A stretch of DNA of 64,000 bases from Empedobacter brevis NBRC 14943 = ATCC 43319. GTDB lineage: Bacteria > Bacteroidota > Bacteroidia > Flavobacteriales > Weeksellaceae. A program made the translations under genes and the position numbers. The stretch lies in assembly GCF_000382425.1 (NCBI RefSeq), contig NZ_KB908299.1:1-64000 (forward strand), read 5' to 3'. Shown here one piece after another: positions 1-8,238 of this stretch (positions within the stretch are counted from its first letter, which is position 1; every line of letters begins with the position of its first letter). The notes below the pieces were generated by a model that searched no databases, was not told the origin of the DNA, and saw only the letters and a list, made by a program, of their open reading frames with translations.

Positions 1-78
1 ATTATCAGATAAGAAAAAATTAAATGTCATTCAATCGGATTTAATAAATTAATAATGAACGAATTTAACAAAAAAAAG

Positions 79-95
79 TAGTCCTCCCTAGACTA
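79..95 (+). repeat. inverted repeat, left copy
   Basis: 17 bp, TAGTCCTCCCTAGACTA, identical to the reverse complement of 276-292. It sits inside a longer A-rich/T-rich hairpin (AAAAGTAGTC/GACTACTTTT), so it could also act as a terminator for leftward or rightward transcripts. Confidence 0.85.
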
Positions 96-104
96 CTTTT
101 TATG

Positions 105-135
105 CAAAGATATTCTTTTTCTTTAAAAAAGCAAA
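105..135 (-). promoter_or_regulatory. consensus promoter inside the invertible segment, pointing leftward
   Basis: On the minus strand TTTG (135-132), a 19-nt spacer and TATCTTTG (112-105) match the flavobacterial consensus TTTG-N17-23-TAnnTTTG exactly. The same 19-nt spacing occurs at the promoters of the AraC gene at 24121 and of ohrR. In the present orientation transcription would leave the window to the left, with a start near 98. Confidence 0.65.
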
Positions 136-275
136 TTGTTGAAAAATACTGTTTTAAGAGCCTTTTTAAAACTCTACTTCGGAAATTATACAGTTTTTAA
201 TTACTTATTAAATGTTTATTTGGATGACATTCACATTTATAATTTATTCTATTGTAAATCAGTATAATGAATAAA

Positions 276-292
276 TAGTCTAGGGAGGACTA
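276..292 (-). repeat. inverted repeat, right copy
   Basis: 17 bp, TAGTCTAGGGAGGACTA, the exact reverse complement of 79-95. It ends 15 bp before the start codon at 308, so in the ON orientation it would lie in the 5' untranslated region. Confidence 0.85.
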
Positions 293-307
293 TTCTTAAC
301 AATAGCA

Positions 308-901
308 ATGATCAAAAAGGATATAAAAATAAATGATTATTATTCTGTACAAAACAGTCTTATATTTTTATGCTTCTTTTTTTCCTGTTTCATTACGGCT
401 CAAGTAATAGTTGGAAAGGATACAAAAATTGTTCTAACAGAGCATGCACAGTTCTTAGTACAAGATTCTGTTTACATTAATTTACCTATAGATTCGTCAA
501 AAAATCATAAACTTTCTGATAAGGTCAATACAAATCTTTTATCGAAAAAAGACATTTATCGAAAGAAAAATAGAAATGGAAAGCTGTTCATAAATGGAAT
601 GAAAGCTTCAAAAAAGCCAATACAAGAGAATGGAACCAAAAAAGAGTATAATAGTAGAATAGTTTTACCAGTAGAGAATGGAAAGAATTCTTTTGTTTCT
701 ATTTTTTGCCAAGACGTAAAATTTCAAATTCCGAATAACTTTTTTCAAAGTGACATACTTAAAATTCAAAAATATAGGGCAGAGGTTTATGATTCTATTG
801 GAAATCAGACTTTTTCTTTTTTCAAAAAATATCTCATTCTTTTTCATTTTATAGACAATGAAAATCCTATGAGGGGACCTCCTTTAAATGAAATTATTTA
901 A
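308..901 (+). CDS. short secreted protein heading surface locus 1
   Basis: Family not recognised. The 197-residue product has a long polar N-terminus (about 16 residues), a hydrophobic stretch and a likely cleavage site after FITA, so it should be exported. The mature part is basic and rich in Lys, Ser and Asn, and ends with a MRGPP segment. The protein at 10177 has the same build: similar length, signal peptide, basic body and a RPPP end. It heads the paralogous locus, so I treat the two as a divergent pair. The gene stands directly behind the invertible segment and 35 bp before the large surface protein. Role unknown; an accessory factor or anchor for the following surface protein is a guess. 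Confidence 0.6.
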   Translation: MIKKDIKINDYYSVQNSLIFLCFFFSCFITAQVIVGKDTKIVLTEHAQFLVQDSVYINLPIDSSKNHKLSDKVNTNLLSKKDIYRKKNRNGKLFINGMKASKKPIQENGTKKEYNSRIVLPVENGKNSFVSIFCQDVKFQIPNNFFQSDILKIQKYRAEVYDSIGNQTFSFFKKYLILFHFIDNENPMRGPPLNEII

Positions 902-936
902 AAGAATAAAAATTTAAAAAAATCAAATTAAAACCT

Positions 937-2802
937 ATGTATAAAAAAACAACTCAAATACTCCGTAAACTATATTTATTATGTTTACTTACTCTTTTAT
1001 CGGTTTCTGCTTTTTCGCAGACAACTTATTATGTAAAATCAGGAGGAACAGGAAATGGTTCTTCGTGGGATAGTCCTCTTGGTAGCCTTCCAGCTTTAGG
1101 AAATAATCTTAACAATGTGCATATTTATATTGCTGAGGGAAATTACAATGTAAATAATACCTATTCCTATGTAGGGAGCACTGTACTTATTCAAGGCGGC
1201 TTTCCTACAGATGCTACAGGAACAGATCTCTCCGGATATAATCCAGAAACTTATATCTCAAGAATTTTAAAATCAGCTACGACAAGATTTGTAAATATCT
1301 CAGCTACGACAAATGATTTTACGAATAATAAATTGACTATCAAAGGAATTTATTTTCAAAGTACAGGAACTACTGCTACAGTAGGTAGTATTCTTAATCA
1401 CGAAGCAGGAACTAGATATTACCAATTAAAAGTTGAAGATTGTCATATACATGATTCACGCGGAAGTTCAGGCTTTTTTCGCATAGCTGCTGGTAATAAT
1501 GGTAAGGTTACACATTGGTTTCATAATAATAAATTTTATCGAAATACAATGGGAGCGACAGGACCATTTGAATATACAACTGTAAATGGGGATGTAAAAG
1601 TTTTAATAAGCAATAATCTTTTTGGAGAAGGAAATGCGACTGATGGTACAGGATTTTATGCTACTTCAGCAGGCAATTCAACTACTAGTCAAACTCGTTT
1701 TTACATCATAGGAAATATTTTTTCTTGTGGTACTGCAAGTTCTACAACTGGAGGTATATATCTTACTTCTGCTGGAAACATTATGATAAAAAATAATGTA
1801 TTTCTTGGTGTACGCGGAAATAATTATGGAGGAGCAATTTTTGCTACTGGCGTGGGTGGATTGCAAATTGAAGATAATTATTTTATTCAGAATTATACGA
1901 ATAATACCGGAGTTGGAGCCGGAGGAGCAATTGCAATTGAAGCAGGAATTCGTACAGGAAGTATTGTTACATCTAATTATATAAAAAACAATTTCTTTTA
2001 TGAAAATAAGGTAAACACTACAACTGGAGGTGGAAGTTCTATTTCGTTCGCTACAGGTACTGTAGGAACAGGTGCAAATTACGATATAGAGGGAAATATT
2101 TTTGCTTATAATAGTGCCCTGCAAGGAACGGGAACAAATAGACAAGCGGTAATTCAAACAAGAGGAAGTGTAATTGGAAATATACGAAACAATATTTTTT
2201 ATGGAAATAAAAATAGTGGGGGAGATCAGGATTCTTTTGCAGAAATAAAAGCAGCGTCAGTTGCTAATGTCATAGGAGTCATTGATGACAATAAATTTCA
2301 ATTGACAAATGCAGCTGCCTACACAGGTAACAATCTTCAAGCAAAAATAATAGCAGGAACGAATAACACATTTGGAACAACAAAGGCAGATATAGCAAGT
2401 CTAAATCCAGGTGATTTTGTAATTGATTGTTATACTGGAAGTGTAGGTTGTTTCAAGATAGATGATAGTGATGCGGCTATCGCAAAAATATCTAAAGTTG
2501 GAATTTCAACGTTCAAATCTCATGCTACAAATTGGCCGGAAAAAGATTTAGATAACAGTAGTATAAATAACGGAGCTATGGTATTAGATTCTAGTACTAA
2601 GCCACTAGTTGTAACTAGAATCAAAAACCCTGCAAAAACCCTAGGCACAGACTCATCGTTAAAAGGAGCTGTTGCATATGATACAGAAAAGAAATGTTTA
2701 ATGTTATTTGATGGTGAAAAATGGGACTGTTTGGCTAAAGGTTGTGATAAATCTATTTATGATGTTCTAGAAAGTATTAAAGGCGAATTAGGTTCTCTGT
2801 AA
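937..2802 (+). CDS. large secreted beta-helix surface protein
   Basis: The 621-residue protein starts with a signal peptide (cleavage after SAFS). Residues about 30-500 are low-complexity Gly/Thr/Asn-rich with recurrent N-N-x-F / G-N-I-F strands such as IKNNVFLG, IEDNYFIQN and IEGNIFAYN, the signature of a right-handed parallel beta-helix (pectate-lyase/PbH1-like fold). It begins with YYVKSGGTGNGSSW, typical of such surface proteins. The C-terminal 90 residues hold the module LVVTRI...GAVAYDTEKKCLMLFDG-KW-C also seen in neighbouring surface proteins. There is no T9SS sorting domain. It lies 10 bp before the next gene, so they are probably co-transcribed. An adhesin or coat role is inferred. 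Confidence 0.72.
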   Translation: MYKKTTQILRKLYLLCLLTLLSVSAFSQTTYYVKSGGTGNGSSWDSPLGSLPALGNNLNNVHIYIAEGNYNVNNTYSYVGSTVLIQGGFPTDATGTDLSGYNPETYISRILKSATTRFVNISATTNDFTNNKLTIKGIYFQSTGTTATVGSILNHEAGTRYYQLKVEDCHIHDSRGSSGFFRIAAGNNGKVTHWFHNNKFYRNTMGATGPFEYTTVNGDVKVLISNNLFGEGNATDGTGFYATSAGNSTTSQTRFYIIGNIFSCGTASSTTGGIYLTSAGNIMIKNNVFLGVRGNNYGGAIFATGVGGLQIEDNYFIQNYTNNTGVGAGGAIAIEAGIRTGSIVTSNYIKNNFFYENKVNTTTGGGSSISFATGTVGTGANYDIEGNIFAYNSALQGTGTNRQAVIQTRGSVIGNIRNNIFYGNKNSGGDQDSFAEIKAASVANVIGVIDDNKFQLTNAAAYTGNNLQAKIIAGTNNTFGTTKADIASLNPGDFVIDCYTGSVGCFKIDDSDAAIAKISKVGISTFKSHATNWPEKDLDNSSINNGAMVLDSSTKPLVVTRIKNPAKTLGTDSSLKGAVAYDTEKKCLMLFDGEKWDCLAKGCDKSIYDVLESIKGELGSL

Positions 2803-2812
2803 AAATAAAATT

Positions 2813-3499
2813 ATGAAAAAAAATATAGTATTATTAATTTTGCTTCTATCTGTATCGAGTATTAAAGTGAATGCTCAGATTGTTATTGGAGATAACTCAA
2901 ATTCTTCTGATAATAAGGCATTACTCTCTTTTACTTCTGAAAATATGGGAGTTATTTTGCCTATCATTAATTCAAATACAGAAGCTGCAAGTACCGGGAA
3001 TGTTGTAAAAACTCCTGGAACAATCTATGTAAGTAGAGCCGATAAACAAGTAAAAGTTTACATGGCGGTGTCGCCACAAAATAGCACTGGTCTTCTAGCT
3101 TTAACACCTACGCTACCAACAACAGTTACATTACCTACAGCTAATACATCTGTAGAATCTACAGAAAATGCTGGAGTAATAATTGGATCTGAAACAACGA
3201 CACAAAAAGGAATTTTAGTTTTAGAAAGTGAAGAAAAAACAATGGTAATGCCTTTAATTGGAACTGTTGAGCAACCTCCTCATAAGTATGTTAAAAATCC
3301 ATATATAGGTACTATTGGATTTGCTGAAACGGAGAATGTTTTATTTCCTTCTACTAAACCTACTAAAAAATTGCTTTGGGTTTTTAATGGTGGAAATAAA
3401 AGTACTGATGGTGCAGGTCAGTGGCATCTATGGAGATCAGGAGTAGAGATGCCTCCAAGTGGTATTATCGATCAGGACTATTTAGACAATTTACCATAA
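2813..3499 (+). CDS. small secreted surface protein
   Basis: 228 residues with a signal peptide ending in VNAQ. It contains the phrase GILVLESEEKTMVMPLI followed by an altered copy of the GxxxYD..DGxxW module that ends near WHLW. Its counterpart in locus 2 is at 14708-15229; both have an N-terminal block starting Q(I/V)(V/A)IG, an ITIGS-like GVIIGS(E/Q)TT stretch, and the LVLES segment. The copy here carries an insertion in the final module (about residues 175-215). It probably pairs with the large protein just upstream as a second coat component; direct function is unknown. Confidence 0.65.
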   Translation: MKKNIVLLILLLSVSSIKVNAQIVIGDNSNSSDNKALLSFTSENMGVILPIINSNTEAASTGNVVKTPGTIYVSRADKQVKVYMAVSPQNSTGLLALTPTLPTTVTLPTANTSVESTENAGVIIGSETTTQKGILVLESEEKTMVMPLIGTVEQPPHKYVKNPYIGTIGFAETENVLFPSTKPTKKLLWVFNGGNKSTDGAGQWHLWRSGVEMPPSGIIDQDYLDNLP

Positions 3500-3508
3500 T
3501 TAATTAGT

Positions 3509-3946
3509 ATGAATTTCAAAGAAATCCATATTGGTACATTAATTAAGCAATTGGTTACAGAAAACGGGATAGAATTATCCCGTATTTGTAATTTTATGAA
3601 ATGTACAGTAGAGGAAGTAGAAGAAATGTATTATATGAAAAGTTTGGATACGGAAGTTCTTTTAAAATGGAGTAAACTTTTGGAATACGATTTTTTTCGT
3701 TTATACTCACAACATTTGATCTTATACGCTCCGGTAGGAAATAATAATTATACACAGAGTAGTAGAAACGGTAAAGAATCCTTGCCTCGTTTTCGTAAAA
3801 ATATTTATACAAAAGAAGTAATTGATTATATTTTGAATAAAATTGAGAAAGGGGAAATGAAAAATGTTGAGGTAATAGAGCGATACAATATTCCAAAGAC
3901 GACTTTATACAAATGGATAAGTAAATATAGAAAATCAACCAAATAG
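3509..3946 (+). CDS. HTH1: helix-turn-helix protein of surface locus 1
   Basis: 145 residues. The N-terminal half (LSRICNFMKCTVEEVEEMY) looks like a small xenobiotic-response-like helical domain; the C-terminal 45 residues form a transposase-type HTH ending IPKTTLYKWISKYRK. It is closely related to the product at 15303-15698, where only the start region differs because of a frameshift. Such proteins are often labelled transposase, but there is no catalytic domain and no inverted repeats, and it sits at a fixed place behind the surface genes. I infer a DNA-binding regulator of the locus, or an accessory factor for inversion. It starts 9 bp after the preceding stop and is followed by a terminator at 3993. 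Confidence 0.68.
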   Translation: MNFKEIHIGTLIKQLVTENGIELSRICNFMKCTVEEVEEMYYMKSLDTEVLLKWSKLLEYDFFRLYSQHLILYAPVGNNNYTQSSRNGKESLPRFRKNIYTKEVIDYILNKIEKGEMKNVEVIERYNIPKTTLYKWISKYRKSTK

Positions 3947-3992
3947 ATAACAGCTATCTTAATTACTGACAAACCTATTCTAATTAACCATT

Positions 3993-4027
3993 AGCTGCTG
4001 ATTATTTTTTTGATCAGTAGCTTTTTT
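3993..4027 (+). terminator. intrinsic terminator after HTH1
   Basis: AGCTGCTGAT (3993-4002) pairs with ATCAGTAGCT (4013-4022) with one G-U pair, followed by a six-T run. A hairpin in the same place follows HTH1 in locus 2 (15745-15780), and both are preceded by AAACCTATTCTAA. Confidence 0.8.
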
Positions 4028-4065
4028 AATCTCAAACGAAATAATAATGAATTTATAAAAACAAG

Positions 4066-4521
4066 ATGGAAATACAATTTAGAGAAATAACAGCAGACAA
4101 CTTTTACGATGTATGTTTGCTTACGACCAATGGAAATGGAATACCAACATTTGATGAAGAATTTATCTGTTGCAATGCAGTTTCTATTGCAGAATCCAAA
4201 TATTATCCACTATTGCAAACGGAAGCGATCTATAATGGTGAAAACTTAATTGGTTTTATTCTATCCGGACCATATTTTAAGGATGATGGAAATTTTTGGG
4301 TACTTAGATACATGATTGATCATAAATACCAAGGCAAAGGTTATGGAAAAAAAGCGTTTATTTCCTTCATAGAAAAGATAAAAAACAATAGAAAAATAAA
4401 TAAAATTTATATTGGACTAGATCCCGATAATCAACGAGCGACCTCGCTTTATAGTTCATTGGGCTTTAGATCTACGGGAGAACAAAAAGATGGCGAAAAC
4501 CTTTACATACTTGAATTATAA
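4066..4521 (+). CDS. GNAT N-acetyltransferase
   Basis: 151 residues, the usual size of a single GNAT domain. The acetyl-CoA pyrophosphate loop is visible as QGKGYGKKA (about residue 90), after the strand FWVLRYMID, and the C-terminal N-x-x-A-x-x-L-Y-x-x-x-G-F motif is present (NQRATSLYSSLGF). The pattern is closest to spermidine or diamine acetyltransferases, so an amine is the likely acceptor, but the substrate cannot be fixed from sequence. It sits between HTH1 and HTH2 and has no counterpart in locus 2, so it looks like an insertion into the module. Confidence 0.82.
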   Translation: MEIQFREITADNFYDVCLLTTNGNGIPTFDEEFICCNAVSIAESKYYPLLQTEAIYNGENLIGFILSGPYFKDDGNFWVLRYMIDHKYQGKGYGKKAFISFIEKIKNNRKINKIYIGLDPDNQRATSLYSSLGFRSTGEQKDGENLYILEL

Positions 4522-4601
4522 ATGAGAAAAAAATCAAGATCAAAGAAGATTAATTAACAATTTTTTCTTTGCCTAAGCTATTAATTTAACCTAAGACGAA
4601 A

Positions 4602-4922
4602 ATGAATACAAGAATAAATTATAAAACACTTTATACCGATATCATAAATGAAATTTATCCTGATAAATTTTCAATATGCCAAGGAATATTAAATAAAAAA
4701 AAAATATCCATACTCGACATACTCGAATTGAATAAACTGATCTTTGGAGAAGAGCATCATCAAAATCAAGTTTTAAATCAAAAATTCAGGTCGTATTCAA
4801 AAGAGGACATTCTACTTATTTTAGATTATCAAAAGAAATATAAATTAAATAACTCTCAATTGGCTAATCATTTTAAATTAAGTAGAAATACTGTTGCAAA
4901 ATGGAAAAAGATATTTATTTAA
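4602..4922 (+). CDS. HTH2: small helix-turn-helix protein of surface locus 1
   Basis: 106 residues. The N-terminus (RINYKTLYTDIINEIYPDKF) and the C-terminal HTH (NNSQLANHFKLSRNTVAKWKK) are both very close to the protein at 15792-16112; the two can be aligned over their whole length. It is the second of a pair of DNA-binding proteins that closes each surface locus. No catalytic domain is present, so a regulator is more likely than a transposase. It overlaps the small membrane protein at 4901 by 22 bp. Confidence 0.68.
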   Translation: MNTRINYKTLYTDIINEIYPDKFSICQGILNKKKISILDILELNKLIFGEEHHQNQVLNQKFRSYSKEDILLILDYQKKYKLNNSQLANHFKLSRNTVAKWKKIFI

Positions 4923-5101
4923 ATGATTCATTATTTCATATACTATTAATAATCATTTTATTGGTGTCTATATTTAGAGTAAGTAGGTATATGAATACAG
5001 GAGGTGAAACATTACGTTTTTATCTTTGGCTAGGATTAATTTATAGTATAATCAGTTATTTTATTATTATAGAAATTATGGATGAAATTTTAAAGAGTTA
5101 A
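4901..5101 (+). CDS. small two-helix membrane protein
   Basis: 66 residues with two hydrophobic segments, about residues 11-27 and 41-58, separated by a short polar stretch (RYMNTGGETLR). The start codon lies inside the 3' end of HTH2 in another frame, which suggests translational coupling, and the stop lies at the foot of a terminator. There is no counterpart after HTH2 in locus 2. Real gene is likely but not certain; function unknown. Confidence 0.5.
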   Translation: MEKDIYLNDSLFHILLIIILLVSIFRVSRYMNTGGETLRFYLWLGLIYSIISYFIIIEIMDEILKS

Positions 5102-5127
5102 AAAAAGCGTCAAACGACGCTTTTTTA
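5101..5127. terminator. bidirectional terminator
   Basis: AAAAAAGCGTC - AAAC - GACGCTTTTTT: a GC-rich 5-bp core flanked by A and T runs, placed between converging genes. The same GCGT/ACGC hairpin type closes locus 2 at 16124-16159. Confidence 0.85.
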
Positions 5128-5231
5128 GTTTTTAAGGTGTATGCCTTAAATATTCTATTGTATAATTATCTTGTTGTATAATTCATTTGTAAAAACTATA
5201 AAGAAGAATTCAGCTATGGAGAGTAGATTTA

Positions 5232-6218
5232 TTAAGACTCACTTCTCAACTCTTTGCCAAATTTAAAGAGGGCTGGTAAGCCTCCGGTATGCCAGAATAG
5301 AATCGTAGAATTTAAGGGCAATTTTTTCTTCCTCAAAAAATCTAACATACCATAGAACGCCCGTCCGGTATAAACGGGATCTAAGAGAATGCCTTCTTTT
5401 TTTGCTAATTCTTCGATGGCATTAATTTCATGAGAGGTTAAAACACCATATCCTGCATTGTCGTAATCTCGGTTGAGTTTAATTTCTGAAAGTTCGATTT
5501 TCTTATTAATGCTTAGTTTTTGCATTAATTCTTTCACAATATTAAAGACAGCTTCTTCTAAAGAGCTGCCGTTAGTTTCATCTTTGTCGATACTGATTGG
5601 AATGAGTTCTGAGCTTAGTCCATACAATTCTTTACCAACAGTTAATCCGGCCTGCATACCACCTGAACTTGAAGCAAAAAAGATGTAGTCTATTTCCATT
5701 TGCTTTTCAGTAATTTGTTGTTTCAACTCTTTTACAGCATGTACAAACCCTAAGGCTCCTACAGAATTTGAACCACCATAGGGAATCATAAAGCATCTAT
5801 TCCCTTCGTTTTCCAGTTTTTCTTTTAGTAACTCTTTGTCTTCTCCTTTTCTGTTTTTACCTGTAAAATGTATGGTGGCACCCAGTAATGAAGATAACAG
5901 CAGGTTTCCATCATAAAGATCAGGTTGGTCACCTCCCAAAAGCAGATGACATTTTAATCCCACTTTAGCACAGGCCGCAGCTGTTTGCCGACAATGATTT
6001 GATTGTTGAGCTCCGGCAGTGATTACAGTATCACAACCTTTGTCCAAAGCTTGTTGTATCAGAAATTCTAACTTTCTGGTTTTATTTCCACCTGAAGCCA
6101 ATCCTGTATTGTCATCTCTTTTTATATAAATGTTGTAATCAGGGTATATTTGTGATAAGTTTTCCAGTTTTTGTAAAGGTGTAGGAAAAAAACCTAAGTC
6201 AATTTTATTTGTATTCAT
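5232..6218 (-). CDS. D-cysteine desulfhydrase / ACC deaminase family PLP enzyme
   Basis: 328 residues, the same length as known D-cysteine desulfhydrases. PLP-dependent beta-family fold: the Schiff-base lysine is Lys46 in SGGNKTRKLEF, the phosphate-binding Gly-rich loop is SSSGGMQAGLTVG (about residues 182-194), and TAGAQQSNHCRQTAAA is the conserved substrate loop. The family converts D-cysteine to pyruvate, sulfide and ammonia, or opens the ring of 1-aminocyclopropane-1-carboxylate; the length and sequence style favour D-cysteine. It starts 40 bp after the hydrolase at 6259-7368 on the same strand and may be co-transcribed with it. Confidence 0.85.
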   Translation of the reverse strand: MNTNKIDLGFFPTPLQKLENLSQIYPDYNIYIKRDDNTGLASGGNKTRKLEFLIQQALDKGCDTVITAGAQQSNHCRQTAAACAKVGLKCHLLLGGDQPDLYDGNLLLSSLLGATIHFTGKNRKGEDKELLKEKLENEGNRCFMIPYGGSNSVGALGFVHAVKELKQQITEKQMEIDYIFFASSSGGMQAGLTVGKELYGLSSELIPISIDKDETNGSSLEEAVFNIVKELMQKLSINKKIELSEIKLNRDYDNAGYGVLTSHEINAIEELAKKEGILLDPVYTGRAFYGMLDFLRKKKLPLNSTILFWHTGGLPALFKFGKELRSES

Positions 6219-6258
6219 ATGCTTGATTCATCTGGTATTTGATTTGTTCTTTCATAAT

Positions 6259-7368
6259 TTACTTTATTTGTAAATTTAGCCAATTCAATATTGCTGTCAA
6301 AGCGGTTGGTGAATAGGTCTGTTCGATAAGTTGATATTCCTGGGGGGCACCCGTGTCTGCTTCCTGAAATAAATGATTTAAAGAAGGTAATTCTTTTACA
6401 GTCACGTTTTTGTTTTTGGCTATTTGTAATGCTTTCTTTATTGCACTCAAATTTTCCTTTGGTGTAATCTGCAGGTCTTTTTCTCCATTAAGAGCTAAAA
6501 CAGGAATTTTTACCTTTTTTAAGGTGGAAGCAGGATTATAATTAATAAAATACTGCATCCATGGGGTAGTGTAGGTCTTAATCTGTAAGTTGATGAATTC
6601 ATCATCGGTCATCCCATACGGTTTCTTAAGTTTCGGATTTTGAGCCAGGAATTTTTCCAAATGATTTCTTAAATCATTTTTTAACTGCTCGATATCTGAA
6701 GACTTTTTTACGATCTTAAAAATTTCCTTATTTATCCGCTTTGTTGCTTTTATTTCTTCTTTACTGACTCCGGAAGCCTCTGCTATTAATTGTTGTTGTA
6801 ATAAAAGTATTTTGTCACCCGGAATTCCCGGACCAGCAAGCATTAGAATAAAAGCTACATCTTTTGATTCAACCGCCACTAACGGAGCAAGTAGGCCTCC
6901 TTCACTATGTCCTATCAGGCCGATGTTTTTTTTGTCGATTTCTTTTCGCTTTTTTAGATAAGCAACAGCACTTTCTACATCAGTTGCTAAGTCTAAAGAT
7001 GTGGCACTGTTGAAATCTCCTTCAGAAAAGGCAGTGCCTCGATCATCATAACGCAAAACGGCAATTCCATTTCTCGTAAGATAATCTGACAGCACAAGAA
7101 AAGGCTTGTGTTCTGCCAATTCTTCATTTCTATCCTGCGGGCCGCTCCCGCTTATCAAAATAACTGCAGGATATACACCTTCCTTTTGCGGCAGGGTTAA
7201 AGTTCCCGCAAGGTTGATTCCCGCTTGTTTATTTTCGAAGATAATATTCTCTGAATAATAGGAATAAGGTTTCAAAGGTTCTTGTGGTCTTTTTAGCTTA
7301 TCATCTTGTGCAAAAACAGAAGATGTATATAGTATAATAATTGTCAATAATGGAATTACTTTTTTCAT
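6259..7368 (-). CDS. secreted alpha/beta hydrolase
   Basis: 369 residues with a signal peptide (cleavage after SVFA). Alpha/beta-hydrolase fold of the BAAT/serine-aminopeptidase type: nucleophile Ser155 in GHSEGG, oxyanion region SGSGPQDRNE (about 73-82), acid probably Asp near 297 in NGEKDLQITP, and His near 334 in PSLNHLFQ. Insertion of a helical lid is seen around residues 185-260. Related Bacteroidota proteins are periplasmic esterases or peptidases; the substrate is not predictable. Confidence 0.82.
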   Translation of the reverse strand: MKKVIPLLTIIILYTSSVFAQDDKLKRPQEPLKPYSYYSENIIFENKQAGINLAGTLTLPQKEGVYPAVILISGSGPQDRNEELAEHKPFLVLSDYLTRNGIAVLRYDDRGTAFSEGDFNSATSLDLATDVESAVAYLKKRKEIDKKNIGLIGHSEGGLLAPLVAVESKDVAFILMLAGPGIPGDKILLLQQQLIAEASGVSKEEIKATKRINKEIFKIVKKSSDIEQLKNDLRNHLEKFLAQNPKLKKPYGMTDDEFINLQIKTYTTPWMQYFINYNPASTLKKVKIPVLALNGEKDLQITPKENLSAIKKALQIAKNKNVTVKELPSLNHLFQEADTGAPQEYQLIEQTYSPTALTAILNWLNLQIK

Positions 7369-7464
7369 TTTATTAGGGGTTTATTCAAAGTATCTATAAA
7401 ATGGTAGTAGGATTTTCCTCCTGATATTGGAAGAATTCGAGTGATCCGGTTTTTAGCATAAATT

Positions 7465-8079
7465 TTAAAAACTATAACCAATTCCTAAATCGAAAGTTTG
7501 TCGTCTTAAAACTGAGCCTTTTTGTATTTTTCCTATCCCATTTTGTGAAATATAGGAAGCACTGATCTGGACGTGACCAAAATGATATCCAAGCATACTA
7601 GCAGCACCATAATTGAGACGCTTCATGAGACTTTTTCCTGTTATATCTTTATTAAACATGTTGATGTCACCTGTTTTTGCTCTAATGCCATAACCGATAT
7701 AAGGACCAATCCCGAAAAATATTTTCCCTGATTCCAGATTGAACTGAAAGACACTATAAACAGGTAGTTCTAGATCTAACGATTTTAATGTGGATTTTTC
7801 GGTTGTAAACTTATTTTGCATTTCAGAATTTCGGTAATGAACCATCAAATCAGTTTGAAGTGCGAACCAATTACCAAAATCATATTTTAGAAATCCACCA
7901 ACAGAGCCGCCAAATTTTGATGAACTGTTTGAATATGGACTCTCCGAATCAAACTTGTAAAATGTTGAATTGGCACCGCCTTTGAGTCCTAGAGACAGTT
8001 TTTCTTGGGCATTAGCCGAAATTGAAACCATAAGGAATGTTGTTATAACAACAGCCGATAAACATATTTGCTTTTTCAT
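7465..8079 (-). CDS. outer-membrane beta-barrel protein (porin family)
   Basis: I place the start at 8079 (MKKQICLSAVV), because the seven residues before it break the signal peptide. After cleavage at SANA the mature 185 residues show alternating hydrophobic strands and end in an aromatic residue (GIGYSF), the OMP assembly signal. SLGLKGGANSTF is the typical first strand of the PorT/OmpW-like small barrels of Bacteroidota. Likely an eight-strand barrel; role unknown. Confidence 0.78.
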   Translation of the reverse strand: MKKQICLSAVVITTFLMVSISANAQEKLSLGLKGGANSTFYKFDSESPYSNSSSKFGGSVGGFLKYDFGNWFALQTDLMVHYRNSEMQNKFTTEKSTLKSLDLELPVYSVFQFNLESGKIFFGIGPYIGYGIRAKTGDINMFNKDITGKSLMKRLNYGAASMLGYHFGHVQISASYISQNGIGKIQKGSVLRRQTFDLGIGYSF

Positions 8080-8238
8080 TGATAAAAAATTATAACGCAA
8101 AATTCAATATTAAAAATCCCGTTACTAAGAACTTTCCGACGAATTTCAGAATAGATGAGATGAAGTTTAATGCTTGAAAGATTAACTATTATTAATTTAA
8201 ACGATTGGTTGCTAAAAAAGGGTAGGCAAGAACGAAAT

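Larger units (their letters stand above)
79..292. promoter_or_regulatory. putative invertible promoter segment of surface locus 1
   Basis: A 17-bp sequence, TAGTCCTCCCTAGACTA, lies at 79-95 and occurs as its perfect reverse complement at 276-292. Each copy is itself a palindrome with 5-bp arms (TAGTC/GACTA) around 7 bp, the usual form of a site-specific recombinase site. The 180 bp between them carry a consensus Bacteroidota promoter on the minus strand (105-135) pointing away from the gene at 308. No equally good promoter is visible on the plus strand between 96 and 307. Inversion would put the -7 box at 259-266 on the plus strand, about 40 bp before the start at 308. This matches the layout of phase-variable invertible promoters known in Bacteroides. 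Inversion itself is inferred; no recombinase gene is in the window. Confidence 0.72.

Noticed and set aside
1678-2157. 159-codon minus-strand frame rich in Ser and Cys
   Set aside because: It is the mirror of the Gly/Thr/Asn-rich beta-helix gene; composition is an artefact of the repeated codons.
3509-3946. HTH1 and HTH2 proteins as insertion-sequence transposases
   Set aside because: Only DNA-binding parts are present, there are no terminal inverted repeats or target duplications, and both copies sit at the same place in two ordered loci.
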